Position numbers and translations under genes: made by a program
In this document: positions 25,702 to 33,262 of the stretch, piece by piece
Layout: each line of letters opens with the position of its first letter
How positions within the stretch are numbered: position 1 is the stretch's first letter
Notes under the pieces: model-generated
The model's database searches: none
The model's input: the letters and a program-made list of their open reading frames with translations, nothing else
Told to the model about the DNA's origin: nothing
DNA from: Reyranella sp.
GTDB taxonomy: Bacteria > Pseudomonadota > Alphaproteobacteria > Reyranellales > Reyranellaceae
Length of the DNA stretch: 53,679 nucleotides
Direction of reading: 5' to 3'
Assembly: GCF_004296935.1 (NCBI RefSeq)
Contig: NZ_SCVH01000034.1
Location: 1-53,679 of the forward strand

Positions 25702-26937
25702 ATGACAAGTGAGGCCGCAAACTGCACGGCGACACGCTGGCTGTCCATCATCGGCATCGGCGAGGACGGTATTGTTGGCCTGTCGCCGCTGGCGCAGCGG
25801 CTGATCTCTTCCGCGGAACTCGTTGTTGGGGGCAAGCGCCACCTCGATCTGGCGGGTGATCTGATCCGTGGCCGCCGGCTCGCCTGGCCGAGCCCGATTG
25901 CCGGCGCCTTGCCGGAGATCCGCAAGCACCGCGGCCGGCCGGTCGTGGTGCTGGCAAGCGGCGATCCGTTTCACTACGGCGCCGGCACGATGCTGCTGGA
26001 GCAGGTTCCCGCGGCGGAAACGCTCTGCCTGCCGCAACCCTCGGCCTTCAGCCTGGCGGCGGGCCGTCTTGGGTGGTCGTTGCAGTATGTGTCGATCGTC
26101 AGCCTGCACGGTCGCGCGCTTGAGGGAATCGTACGCTACCTGCAGCCTGGGGCGCGGATTCTGGCATTGGCTTGGGATGGCGAGACAGCGGCCAAGCTTG
26201 CGCACCTCCTCGTCGCGCGCGGCATGGGCCAATCGAAGATCGTCGTGCTCGAGAACATGGCCGGTCCGCGCGAGCGTGTACGCACTACGACGGCATCGGA
26301 ATTCGATCTGGTCGATGTAGCGGCTCTCAACACCATCGCACTGGAAGTCGCAGCCTCGCCCGAAGCGACCGTTCTCCCGCTCGCGCCGGGCCTCGACGAC
26401 GATCTGTTCGAGAACGACGGCCAGCTCACCAAGCGCGAGGTGCGCGCCGTCACGCTCTCGGCGCTGGCGCCGCGGCAGGGCGAACTCTTGTGGGACATCG
26501 GGCTGGGCGCGGGCTCGATTTCCATCGAATGGTTGCTGCGCCATCCGTCGCTCAGGGCCATCGGCTTCGAGGAACGCCCCGACCGCGCGGCGCGGGCGGC
26601 GCGCAATGCCGCCGCACTCGGCACACCAGATTTACAGATCGTGCAGTCGCGGGCGCCAGAGGGTTTTGCCAACCTGCCGCGACCGGATGCCGTGTTCATC
26701 GGCGGCGGCCTGTCCGATCCCGGCGTGCTGGACGCGGCATGGTCGGCCCTGAAGCCGGGCGGCCGCCTGGTCGCCAATACCGTGTCGATCGACTCGGAAG
26801 CCCGGTTGATCGAAGCCTTCCAGCGTCACGGCGGCGAGCTGGTGCGCCTGCAGGCTTCCAGGGCGCATCGCATCGGGACGATGTTTGCGTGGAGATCGGG
26901 CACGCCCGTCACCCAATGGCGTGCGAGGAAGCCATGA
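25702..26937 (+). CDS. cobL: Precorrin-6Y C(5,15)-methyltransferase (decarboxylating)
   Basis: This 411-residue two-domain enzyme has an N-terminal tetrapyrrole methylase (WLSIIGIGEDGIVGLSP, LASGDPFHYGAG; CbiE-like, to about residue 200). A C-terminal class I methyltransferase (LLWDIGLGAGSISIEW, FIGGGLSDPGV; CbiT-like) follows. Together they methylate C5 and C15 and decarboxylate the C12 acetate. The ATG at 25702 is preferred over a TTG at 25687. The stop overlaps cobE. Confidence 0.95.
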   Translation: MTSEAANCTATRWLSIIGIGEDGIVGLSPLAQRLISSAELVVGGKRHLDLAGDLIRGRRLAWPSPIAGALPEIRKHRGRPVVVLASGDPFHYGAGTMLLEQVPAAETLCLPQPSAFSLAAGRLGWSLQYVSIVSLHGRALEGIVRYLQPGARILALAWDGETAAKLAHLLVARGMGQSKIVVLENMAGPRERVRTTTASEFDLVDVAALNTIALEVAASPEATVLPLAPGLDDDLFENDGQLTKREVRAVTLSALAPRQGELLWDIGLGAGSISIEWLLRHPSLRAIGFEERPDRAARAARNAAALGTPDLQIVQSRAPEGFANLPRPDAVFIGGGLSDPGVLDAAWSALKPGGRLVANTVSIDSEARLIEAFQRHGGELVRLQASRAHRIGTMFAWRSGTPVTQWRARKP

Positions 26938-27317
26938 TCGTCGCGGGTGTCGGATTCCGGCGCGACACATCGGCCGGGGAGATCGAGCGCGCGGTGCGGT
27001 TGGCGCTCGGCCTGTTCAGGCTGGCGCCAGAGCGCCTCGACGTCATCGCCACCGAGTCCGGGAAGGCCACCGAGCCTGGCCTGGTCGAGGCAGCGCGCCT
27101 GCTGTCGGTGAAGCTGGTCGGCTGCACCTTGTCGGACCTCGATCGTGTGGCGGGACAGGTCCTCACACAGTCCCTCATCGTGCTGGCGACGAAGGGTGTG
27201 CCGTCGATTGCCGAGGCGTCGGCGCTTGCTGCGGCGGGGCGCGATGCGCGATTGATGGGCACGCGGGTCGCCACTGAAAGAGCGACCTGTGCCATCGCGA
27301 TTGGAGAAGGTCGATGA
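26934..27317 (+). CDS. cobE: Cobalamin biosynthesis protein CobE
   Basis: This 127-residue protein corresponds to CobE, related to the C-terminal domain of CbiG. Recognisable parts are [15 protein letters not shown] at the start, [18 protein letters not shown], and a closing [14 protein letters not shown]. The exact role of CobE in the aerobic pathway is not settled; it is needed for or supports methylation steps. ATGA overlaps link it to cobL and cobM. Confidence 0.88.
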   Translation: MIVAGVGFRRDTSAGEIERAVRLALGLFRLAPERLDVIATESGKATEPGLVEAARLLSVKLVGCTLSDLDRVAGQVLTQSLIVLATKGVPSIAEASALAAAGRDARLMGTRVATERATCAIAIGEGR

Positions 27318-28075
27318 CGGTTCACTTCATCGGCGCGGGACCGGGCGCTGCCGACCTGATCACGGTCCGTGGTCGGGACATCATCGCGCGCGCGCCGGTC
27401 TGCCTCTATGCCGGCTCGCTGGTGCCGAAAGCGCTGCTCGATCATTGCCCGCCGGGCGCGCGCATCGTCGATACTGCGCCGATGTCGCTCGACGAGATCG
27501 TGGCCGAATGCCAATGCGCGACCGACGCCGGACAAGACGTCGCCCGGCTCCATTCGGGCGATCTCTCGGTCTGGAGTGCGCTGGGCGAACAGCTTCGCCG
27601 TCTCGATGCGGTCGGTATTGCCTACACCATCACGCCCGGCGTACCGGCCTTCGCCGCCGCCGCCGCCGCGCTCGGCCAGGAACTGACCCTGCCCGAACTG
27701 GCGCAGACCGTGGTGTTGACTAGAACCTCCGGACGGGCCTCGGCGATGCCGCCCGGAGAAACGCTCGAGGCGTATGCCGCCACCGGGGCTACGCTCGCCA
27801 TCCATCTGTCGATCCACGCCATCGACAAGGTCGTGGCCGCGCTCATGCCACACTACGGTGCAGACTGCCCTGTCGCCGTTGTCTATCGTGCGAGTTGGCC
27901 CGATCAGCGGATCATCCGCGCGACGCTGGGCACGATCGCGGCCGAGATCGCAAAGACTCCGATCGAGCGGACGGCCCTTATCCTGGTCGGCAAAGTGCTG
28001 GGCGCGCGCACGTTCCGCGACAGCGCGCTCTACGACGCGGGCTACCAGCGCCGCTTCCGGGGCAGGGGCACGTGA
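27314..28075 (+). CDS. cobM: Precorrin-4 C(11)-methyltransferase
   Basis: This 253-residue tetrapyrrole methylase begins [18 protein letters not shown] and carries [28 protein letters not shown] and [10 protein letters not shown], the profile of CobM/CbiF, which adds the C11 methyl. It overlaps cobE (ATGA) and cobA (GTGA). Confidence 0.95.
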   Translation: MTVHFIGAGPGAADLITVRGRDIIARAPVCLYAGSLVPKALLDHCPPGARIVDTAPMSLDEIVAECQCATDAGQDVARLHSGDLSVWSALGEQLRRLDAVGIAYTITPGVPAFAAAAAALGQELTLPELAQTVVLTRTSGRASAMPPGETLEAYAATGATLAIHLSIHAIDKVVAALMPHYGADCPVAVVYRASWPDQRIIRATLGTIAAEIAKTPIERTALILVGKVLGARTFRDSALYDAGYQRRFRGRGT

Positions 28076-28863
28076 AGCTTCCCGAGAATTTTCCCGCGCT
28101 GCCTGATTTTCCATCGGGCGAAGTCTGGCTGGCGGGTGCCGGGCCTGGCGATCCGCGACTGCTTACCATGCTGGCGCTGCATGCCGTGTCGAACGCCGAC
28201 ACCATCGTGCACGATGCCCTGGTCGATCCGCGCGTCCTGGAGTTGGCGGACAAGGGCGCCGAGCGAATTTTTGCCGGCAAGCGTGGCGGCCGACCCTCGC
28301 CGCAGCAGCGCGATATCAACACGATCCTGATCGACCGCGCGCGGGCAGGACGGCGTGTCCTGCGCCTGAAGGGCGGCGATCCGTTCGTGTTCGGCCGTGG
28401 CTGGGACGAGGCCGCGGCGCTCACCGAGGCCGGCATTCGCTTTCGCATCATTCCCGGCATCACCTCCGGTCTCGCCGCCGCTGCACTGGCCGGCATTCCG
28501 GCCACGTCGCGTGACACCAATCATGCGGTGATCCTGGCCGCCGGCCATCGCGCGCAAGATGGAAAGTCGGCGGCGGATTGGGAGGCACTGGCCAAGGTAG
28601 GTCAGCCGATCATCCTTTATATGCCGATGGCGCAGCTCGCCGACATCACCGCGGCGCTGGCGCGGGGCGGGATGGCCTCGGACACGCCGGCGGCCATCAT
28701 CCAGGGCGCGAGTACGGCGGAGGAGCGCGTCGTCGAGAGCAGCCTGGCGAATCTCGCCGACGACGCCCACCGTGAAGGGGTCGGCGCACCGGCCATCGTG
28801 GTCATCGGCAAGATCGCTGGCCTGAGGCAAGGCCTGTTGTCGTCGATGGTCGGCTGGCAATGA
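28072..28863 (+). CDS. cobA: Uroporphyrinogen-III C-methyltransferase
   Basis: This 263-residue SUMT makes precorrin-2 from uroporphyrinogen III and supplies the corrin branch. It has [46 protein letters not shown] and [15 protein letters not shown]. There is no CysG-type dehydrogenase/chelatase domain, so it is a stand-alone enzyme. The start is a GTG at 28072 overlapping the cobM stop (GTGA). A longer upstream frame runs inside cobM. Confidence 0.94.
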   Translation: MKLPENFPALPDFPSGEVWLAGAGPGDPRLLTMLALHAVSNADTIVHDALVDPRVLELADKGAERIFAGKRGGRPSPQQRDINTILIDRARAGRRVLRLKGGDPFVFGRGWDEAAALTEAGIRFRIIPGITSGLAAAALAGIPATSRDTNHAVILAAGHRAQDGKSAADWEALAKVGQPIILYMPMAQLADITAALARGGMASDTPAAIIQGASTAEERVVESSLANLADDAHREGVGAPAIVVIGKIAGLRQGLLSSMVGWQ

Positions 28864-30197
28864 ACCAGTCTGTTGGTCCGGGCGGCCTGGTCGTGGCGGC
28901 GCCGCGCTCGGGCGCCGGCAAGACCACTGTGACCCTCGGCCTGATGCGCGCGCTCCGCCGCCGCGGGCTTTTCGTGCAGCCGTTCAAGTGCGGTCCCGAC
29001 TATATCGATCCGGCGTTTCATGCCGTGGCGGCAGGTCGGCCGAGTTACAACCTCGACACCTGGGCGATGGCCGAGGGCACCCTCTCCGAACTCGTCGCGC
29101 GCCATTCCCTTGCTGCTGACGTGACCGTCGTTGAAGGCGTCATGGGCCTGTTCGACGGCGTCGCCGATCCGGGCCAGACGGCGCGCGGCGCAACGGCCGA
29201 CCTGGCGGCGCTGTTCGGCTGGCCGGTGCTGCTGGTGCTCGATGTCTCGGGACAGACCGAGACCGCCGCCGCCGTCGCCGCGGGCTGCGCCCACTATCGC
29301 AACGATGTCGGCGTCGCCGGCGTCATCCTCAACCGGGTTTCCAGCACCCGGCATCTCGCCCTGATCGCGCCGGCCTTCGACCGGATCGGCCTGAAAGTGT
29401 TCGGCGCCATCGCCAGCGATGATCAACTGGCGCTCCCTGAACGCCATCTAGGGTTGGTGCAGGCCGGTGAAACGGCCGACATCGAGCGCCGTCTCGACAG
29501 CTTCGCCGATGCGATCGAAAACGCCGTCGATCTCGACGCCATTCGCCAGGCTGCACGGTCCGCGGTGCTGCGGCCTTCGACCGGTGTCGCATCCGGCCTG
29601 AAGCCTCCCGGCCAGAGAATCGCGCTCGCGCAGGACCAGGCCTTCTCCTTCATGTATCCGCACCTGCTCGATCGCTGGCGCTCGGCCGGCGCCGAGATCG
29701 TTCCTTTCTCGCCGCTCGCCGATCAGGCACCGGATCCGGGCGCCGACGCCGTGTGGCTGCCGGGCGGCTACCCCGAGCTTCACGCCGGCGTGCTGGCGGC
29801 CGCGCAACGGTTTCACGGCGGTCTGCGCGCGCTCGCCGGCCGGTCGGTGCCGATCCATGGCGAGTGCGGCGGCTACATGGTGCTGGGCCGCGGCATCGAG
29901 GATGCGCGCGGCGTGCCCCATTCGATGGCGGGCCTGCTGAGACTTGAGACGTCGTTCGCCAAGCGCAGCCTCCATCTCGGCTACCGTCGCGCGCGCCTAC
30001 TGGCCGACTGTTCGCTGGGATCGGCCGGTGTGGAGATCATGGGGCACGAGTTTCACTATGCCAGCACCCTCGCGGCCGGCGACGATCCGCTGGTCGCGTG
30101 CCGCGATGCCGCGGGAGCATCGATGTCCGAGGGCGGTGCGCGGCGCGGCTCGGTGAGCGGCACCTTCTTTCATGCCATCGACAGGAAGCAGACATGA
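28860..30197 (+). CDS. cobB: Hydrogenobyrinic acid a,c-diamide synthase
   Basis: This 445-residue CobB/CbiA enzyme amidates carboxyls a and c with glutamine and ATP. The N-terminal nucleotide-binding fold (LVVAAPRSGAGKTT, QPFKCGPDYIDPAFH) is followed by a glutaminase domain with its cysteine in IHGECGGYMVLG and a C-terminal SGTFFH histidine region. Context with cobG and cobN makes hydrogenobyrinic acid the substrate. ATGA overlaps link it to cobA and bluB. Confidence 0.95.
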   Translation: MNQSVGPGGLVVAAPRSGAGKTTVTLGLMRALRRRGLFVQPFKCGPDYIDPAFHAVAAGRPSYNLDTWAMAEGTLSELVARHSLAADVTVVEGVMGLFDGVADPGQTARGATADLAALFGWPVLLVLDVSGQTETAAAVAAGCAHYRNDVGVAGVILNRVSSTRHLALIAPAFDRIGLKVFGAIASDDQLALPERHLGLVQAGETADIERRLDSFADAIENAVDLDAIRQAARSAVLRPSTGVASGLKPPGQRIALAQDQAFSFMYPHLLDRWRSAGAEIVPFSPLADQAPDPGADAVWLPGGYPELHAGVLAAAQRFHGGLRALAGRSVPIHGECGGYMVLGRGIEDARGVPHSMAGLLRLETSFAKRSLHLGYRRARLLADCSLGSAGVEIMGHEFHYASTLAAGDDPLVACRDAAGASMSEGGARRGSVSGTFFHAIDRKQT

Positions 30198-30829
30198 CCC
30201 CGACCTTCGACGCGGCATTCCGTGCCCGGTTCCGGGACCTCGTCCTGTGGCGGCGCGACGTGCGGCGCTTCAGGCCCGATCCCGTCGAGCCGGCGCGCAT
30301 CGACGCGCTGCTCGAGGTCGCGAGCCATGCGCCGTCGGTCGGTCTCAGCCAGCCCTGGCGCTTCGTCCACGTGATTTCGCCCGATCGGCGTGCAGCAGTC
30401 GTGGCGAGCTTCACCGAAGCCAACGAGAAGGCGCTTGCCGGTTATGCTGGCGAGAAGCAGGCGATCTATGCCGGGCTGAAGCTCGCCGGGCTGAAGGAGG
30501 CGCCGGTCCATCTCGCGGTGTTCTCAGACGACAGCACCCACACCGGCAGCGGGCTTGGCCAGCAGACCATGCCGGAAACGCTGCATTACTCGGTGGTCGC
30601 CGCGATCCAGACCTTGTGGCTTGCCGCGCGCGCCGACGGGATCGGCATGGGCTGGGTCTCGATTCTGGATCCCGTCGCGGTGACGCGCGTGCTCGAGGTG
30701 CCACAAGGCTGGAGTCTGGTGGCCTATCTCTGCCTCGGCGTGCCGGCCGAGGAGCATCTCGACCCGGAGCTGGAACGCCATCACTGGGAGCAGCGGACCA
30801 ACGCCGAGGCGGTGACTTTTACGCGCTAG
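30194..30829 (+). CDS. bluB: 5,6-dimethylbenzimidazole synthase
   Basis: This 211-residue protein is BluB, a flavin-destroying nitroreductase-fold enzyme that cannibalises FMNH2 with O2 to give the lower ligand DMB. Family blocks are LWRRDVRRFRPDPV, SHAPSVGLSQPWRFV, and GIGMGWVSILDP. The ATG at 30194 overlaps the cobB stop. The gene closes the plus-strand array and overlaps cinA tail-to-tail by 11 bp. Its presence means this host makes true cobalamin with DMB. Confidence 0.94.
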   Translation: MTPTFDAAFRARFRDLVLWRRDVRRFRPDPVEPARIDALLEVASHAPSVGLSQPWRFVHVISPDRRAAVVASFTEANEKALAGYAGEKQAIYAGLKLAGLKEAPVHLAVFSDDSTHTGSGLGQQTMPETLHYSVVAAIQTLWLAARADGIGMGWVSILDPVAVTRVLEVPQGWSLVAYLCLGVPAEEHLDPELERHHWEQRTNAEAVTFTR

Positions 30830-32066
30830 GCGGGGGATCGCGTCTTTCAAAATCGATGCGCTCGTCGACCGGCAGTCCCAGCAGGTGACGGCGCAGGCAA
30901 TCCAGGCCGAGTTCCGCCGCGCCGACGCGAACCCAGTCGCGACCGCCGATCAGGCGGGCTTGGCGTGAGACGCGGCCTCTGTCGTCGGCGATGCCGATGC
31001 AGATGGTGGCGCCGAATTCCGGCCGGTCGGCGCCTTCGTCGAGTTGCATGAGGACCGCCAGTGCATGGCTGGAGCCGCTCTCCGCCTTGAGGTTGGCCGC
31101 GCTCGCTGCGGCGTCTTCGGGCGATGTCTCGCCGGACACTTCGCGAGTGATGACGCCCCGCTTGAACACCGCCTCGGCGCCCACCAACGGCGCGAGACGG
31201 GCGGCGATGTTGCCGCCGGTGAAACTCTCCACGATGCTGAGTGTCTGCCCGGCCTCGCGCAGCTTGCCCATGATCACGCCCTCGAGCGTCTGCTCGTCCT
31301 CGGCAATGATGAAGTTGCCCAGCCGCTTGCGCACCTCGGCCTCGACGGGAGCGAGCTGCCGTTGCAGGTCGGCCTCGTCGGCGCCGCGCACCGCGAGCTT
31401 GGTCTCGAGCTGCGGATAGTGCGCCTGGAAGCCGAGCTTGATGCCGCCTTCCTGCTTGAAGGCCTCGATACCGCTCAACATCTCGTCCGCCCGTGACTCG
31501 CCGATGCCGAAAGTGTGGAAGCGCTTGAGTTTCGTCACGCCCCGGATGCCGCCCAGCGCCAGCAGGCGCGGGATCACCTGCTCGTCCAGCATGCGGCGCA
31601 TCTCGCGCGGCACACCCGGGGTGAACAGGAAGCGGGCGCGGCCGATGGTGACGGCAAAGCCGCAGGCGGTGCCGATCGGGTTGTCGATGAACTCGGCGTT
31701 GGCCGGCAACATCGCCTGCTTCTTGTTGTTGGCTGGCATCACCCGCCCACGCCGGGCGTAGGACTGGGTCATGCGTTCCATCCAGTAGTCGCTCAGCACC
31801 AGCGGCACGCCGCATGCCTCGGCAGCCACTTCCTGGGAGAGGTCGTCGACTGTGGGTCCGAGGCCGCCGTTCACGATCACCGCGTCGGCCCGATCCCCGG
31901 CCTGGCGGAACGCCTGCAGCAAGCTCGCGCGGTCGTCGCCGACGGTAGTGCCCCAGTGCACGTCGAGGCCGGTATCGGCCAGGCGCCGGGCGATGTGGCT
32001 GTAATTGGTATTGACGGTCTTGCCGGTCAGGATTTCGTCGCCGGTGCAGAGAATTTCGATTTTCAT
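30819..32066 (-). CDS. cinA: CinA family protein (nicotinamide-nucleotide amidase)
   Basis: This 415-residue protein has the full CinA layout. An N-terminal MoaB/MogA-like domain (EILCTGDEILTGKTVNTN, NGGLGPTVDD, GVPREM) covers roughly residues 1-250. A C-terminal PncC-type amidase domain (SIVESFTGG, RGVITREVSGE) follows; the usual SCTGG is SFTGG here, with the serine kept. The family hydrolyses NMN to nicotinate mononucleotide (NaMN) and ammonia. NaMN is the co-substrate for the lower-ligand nucleotide of B12, so the position beside bluB may be meaningful. The start at 32066 lacks a clear ribosome binding site. Confidence 0.88.
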   Translation of the reverse strand: MKIEILCTGDEILTGKTVNTNYSHIARRLADTGLDVHWGTTVGDDRASLLQAFRQAGDRADAVIVNGGLGPTVDDLSQEVAAEACGVPLVLSDYWMERMTQSYARRGRVMPANNKKQAMLPANAEFIDNPIGTACGFAVTIGRARFLFTPGVPREMRRMLDEQVIPRLLALGGIRGVTKLKRFHTFGIGESRADEMLSGIEAFKQEGGIKLGFQAHYPQLETKLAVRGADEADLQRQLAPVEAEVRKRLGNFIIAEDEQTLEGVIMGKLREAGQTLSIVESFTGGNIAARLAPLVGAEAVFKRGVITREVSGETSPEDAAASAANLKAESGSSHALAVLMQLDEGADRPEFGATICIGIADDRGRVSRQARLIGGRDWVRVGAAELGLDCLRRHLLGLPVDERIDFERRDPPPSA

Positions 32067-32096
32067 CGGGCAATTATGACGGGTCGGGCGTGCGAA

Positions 32097-32113
32097 AGCG
32101 AACTTGGTTCGCT
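32097..32113. promoter_or_regulatory. Palindromic operator candidate between cinA and the RraA-like gene
   Basis: AGCGAAC-TTG-GTTCGCT is a perfect 7-bp inverted repeat with a 3-bp centre in the 85-bp divergent intergenic region. It suits a dimeric repressor site. No regulator gene is adjacent, so the cognate protein is unknown. Confidence 0.4.
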
Positions 32114-32151
32114 AACGTTGCCGTCGCGAATGAATCCGAGGGAGAGATTGA

Positions 32152-32865
32152 ATGGCCGTCCTCACACCCGAACTGCGCGATGCGCTGGCCCGCGTCGGCA
32201 CCTCGACCCTGACCGGCGTCCTGAACCGGCGCGGCTTGCGCAGCATGACGCTCTACGATGTCTGGCCGATGCGCCCGGAGCAGCCGCGCATGGTCGGCAT
32301 CGCTTTCACCATGCGCTTCATCCCCTCGCGTGAAGACAAGGATGGCCCCACCTCGACCAACCGCAGCATGGTCCAGCCGCAGGCGATGGAGGAATGTCCG
32401 CCGGGGCACGTGCTGATGATCGATTCACGCGGCGATTCGCGCGCTGCCTCGGCGGGTGACCTCTATATCGGCCGGCTGAAAGCGCGCGGCGCCGCCGGCA
32501 TCGTGACCGACGGTGGCTTTCGCGACACCGACGGCGTCTTCAAGACCGGCCTGCCGGCCTATCACCGTCGGCCCTCGTCGCCGCCGTCGCCGATCGTACA
32601 CCGGCCGATCGACCTGCAGCTGCCGATCTCCTGCGGCGGCGTTGCCGTCTATCCCGGCGACATCGTCGTCGGCGACCGCGATGCCGTGCTGGTGATCCCG
32701 CCCGACGTCGTCGAGGCGGTGGCCGAGGAGGCGATGAAGAACTACGAGTACGAGAGCTGGGCCGAGCTCGAAGTGGCGAAGGGGCGCTCGCTCAAGGGCC
32801 TGTTCCCGGTGGCGGGCGAGGAGGCCAAGCGCGACTACGAGGAATGGAAGAAGCGTAAGCGCTAG
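32152..32865 (+). CDS. RraA family protein (aldolase/demethylmenaquinone methyltransferase-like)
   Basis: This 237-residue protein shows the RraA/HMG-aldolase fold signature: GDLYIGRLKARGAAG followed by IVTDGGFRD. The acidic residue after these (D of RDTDGV) and VYPGDIVVGDRDAV are also family hallmarks. Members range from RNase E regulators to 4-hydroxy-4-methyl-2-oxoglutarate and oxaloacetate lyases, and sequence alone does not separate them. It is longer than RraA proper (about 160 residues), favouring a metal-dependent lyase. A GGGAGA site precedes the ATG. The 3' end overlaps OsmC by 4 bp. Confidence 0.8.
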   Translation: MAVLTPELRDALARVGTSTLTGVLNRRGLRSMTLYDVWPMRPEQPRMVGIAFTMRFIPSREDKDGPTSTNRSMVQPQAMEECPPGHVLMIDSRGDSRAASAGDLYIGRLKARGAAGIVTDGGFRDTDGVFKTGLPAYHRRPSSPPSPIVHRPIDLQLPISCGGVAVYPGDIVVGDRDAVLVIPPDVVEAVAEEAMKNYEYESWAELEVAKGRSLKGLFPVAGEEAKRDYEEWKKRKR

Positions 32866-33248
32866 GCCAACGTCGTCCTGATTTCGAGCCCGCCCTTCAG
32901 TGTGAGGGTGACGGGCGTGCGCTCGGCGATGTCGGCCATGCGCTTCTTCTGCGCATCGTCGACGGCGCCCTCGATGGTGAGCACGCGATCGATGCGTTGC
33001 TTGTCGCCTTCGCGGACGAAGTGGATATCCGCATGCACGGCCGTCACCGGCCATTGCTTGCGCTCGGCATACATGCGGAGCGTGATCACCGTGCAGGCAC
33101 CCAGCGCCGAAGTCAGCAGGTCGTAGGGGGCGGGGCCGGTGTCCTTGCCGCCCAGTTCGGGGCCCTCGTCGACAGTGAGCTTGTGATGCCCGGTCGCAAT
33201 CGCCGTGGCGTAGTTCACCGTACCGATGCTTGCTCTTGCGTGCGCCAT
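32862..33248 (-). CDS. OsmC family peroxide/thiol-stress protein
   Basis: This 128-residue OsmC-like protein carries the redox cysteine in LLTSALGACTVITLRMYAERK (about residue 52) after PYDLL. OsmC proteins reduce organic hydroperoxides through paired cysteines; the second, usually near the C-terminal end of the fold, is not evident here, so peroxidase activity is uncertain. GGAG lies 7 nt before the ATG. It follows selD by 14 bp and is probably co-transcribed with it. Confidence 0.8.
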   Translation of the reverse strand: MAHARASIGTVNYATAIATGHHKLTVDEGPELGGKDTGPAPYDLLTSALGACTVITLRMYAERKQWPVTAVHADIHFVREGDKQRIDRVLTIEGAVDDAQKKRMADIAERTPVTLTLKGGLEIRTTLA

Positions 33249-33262
33249 ATCGAACTCCAGGC

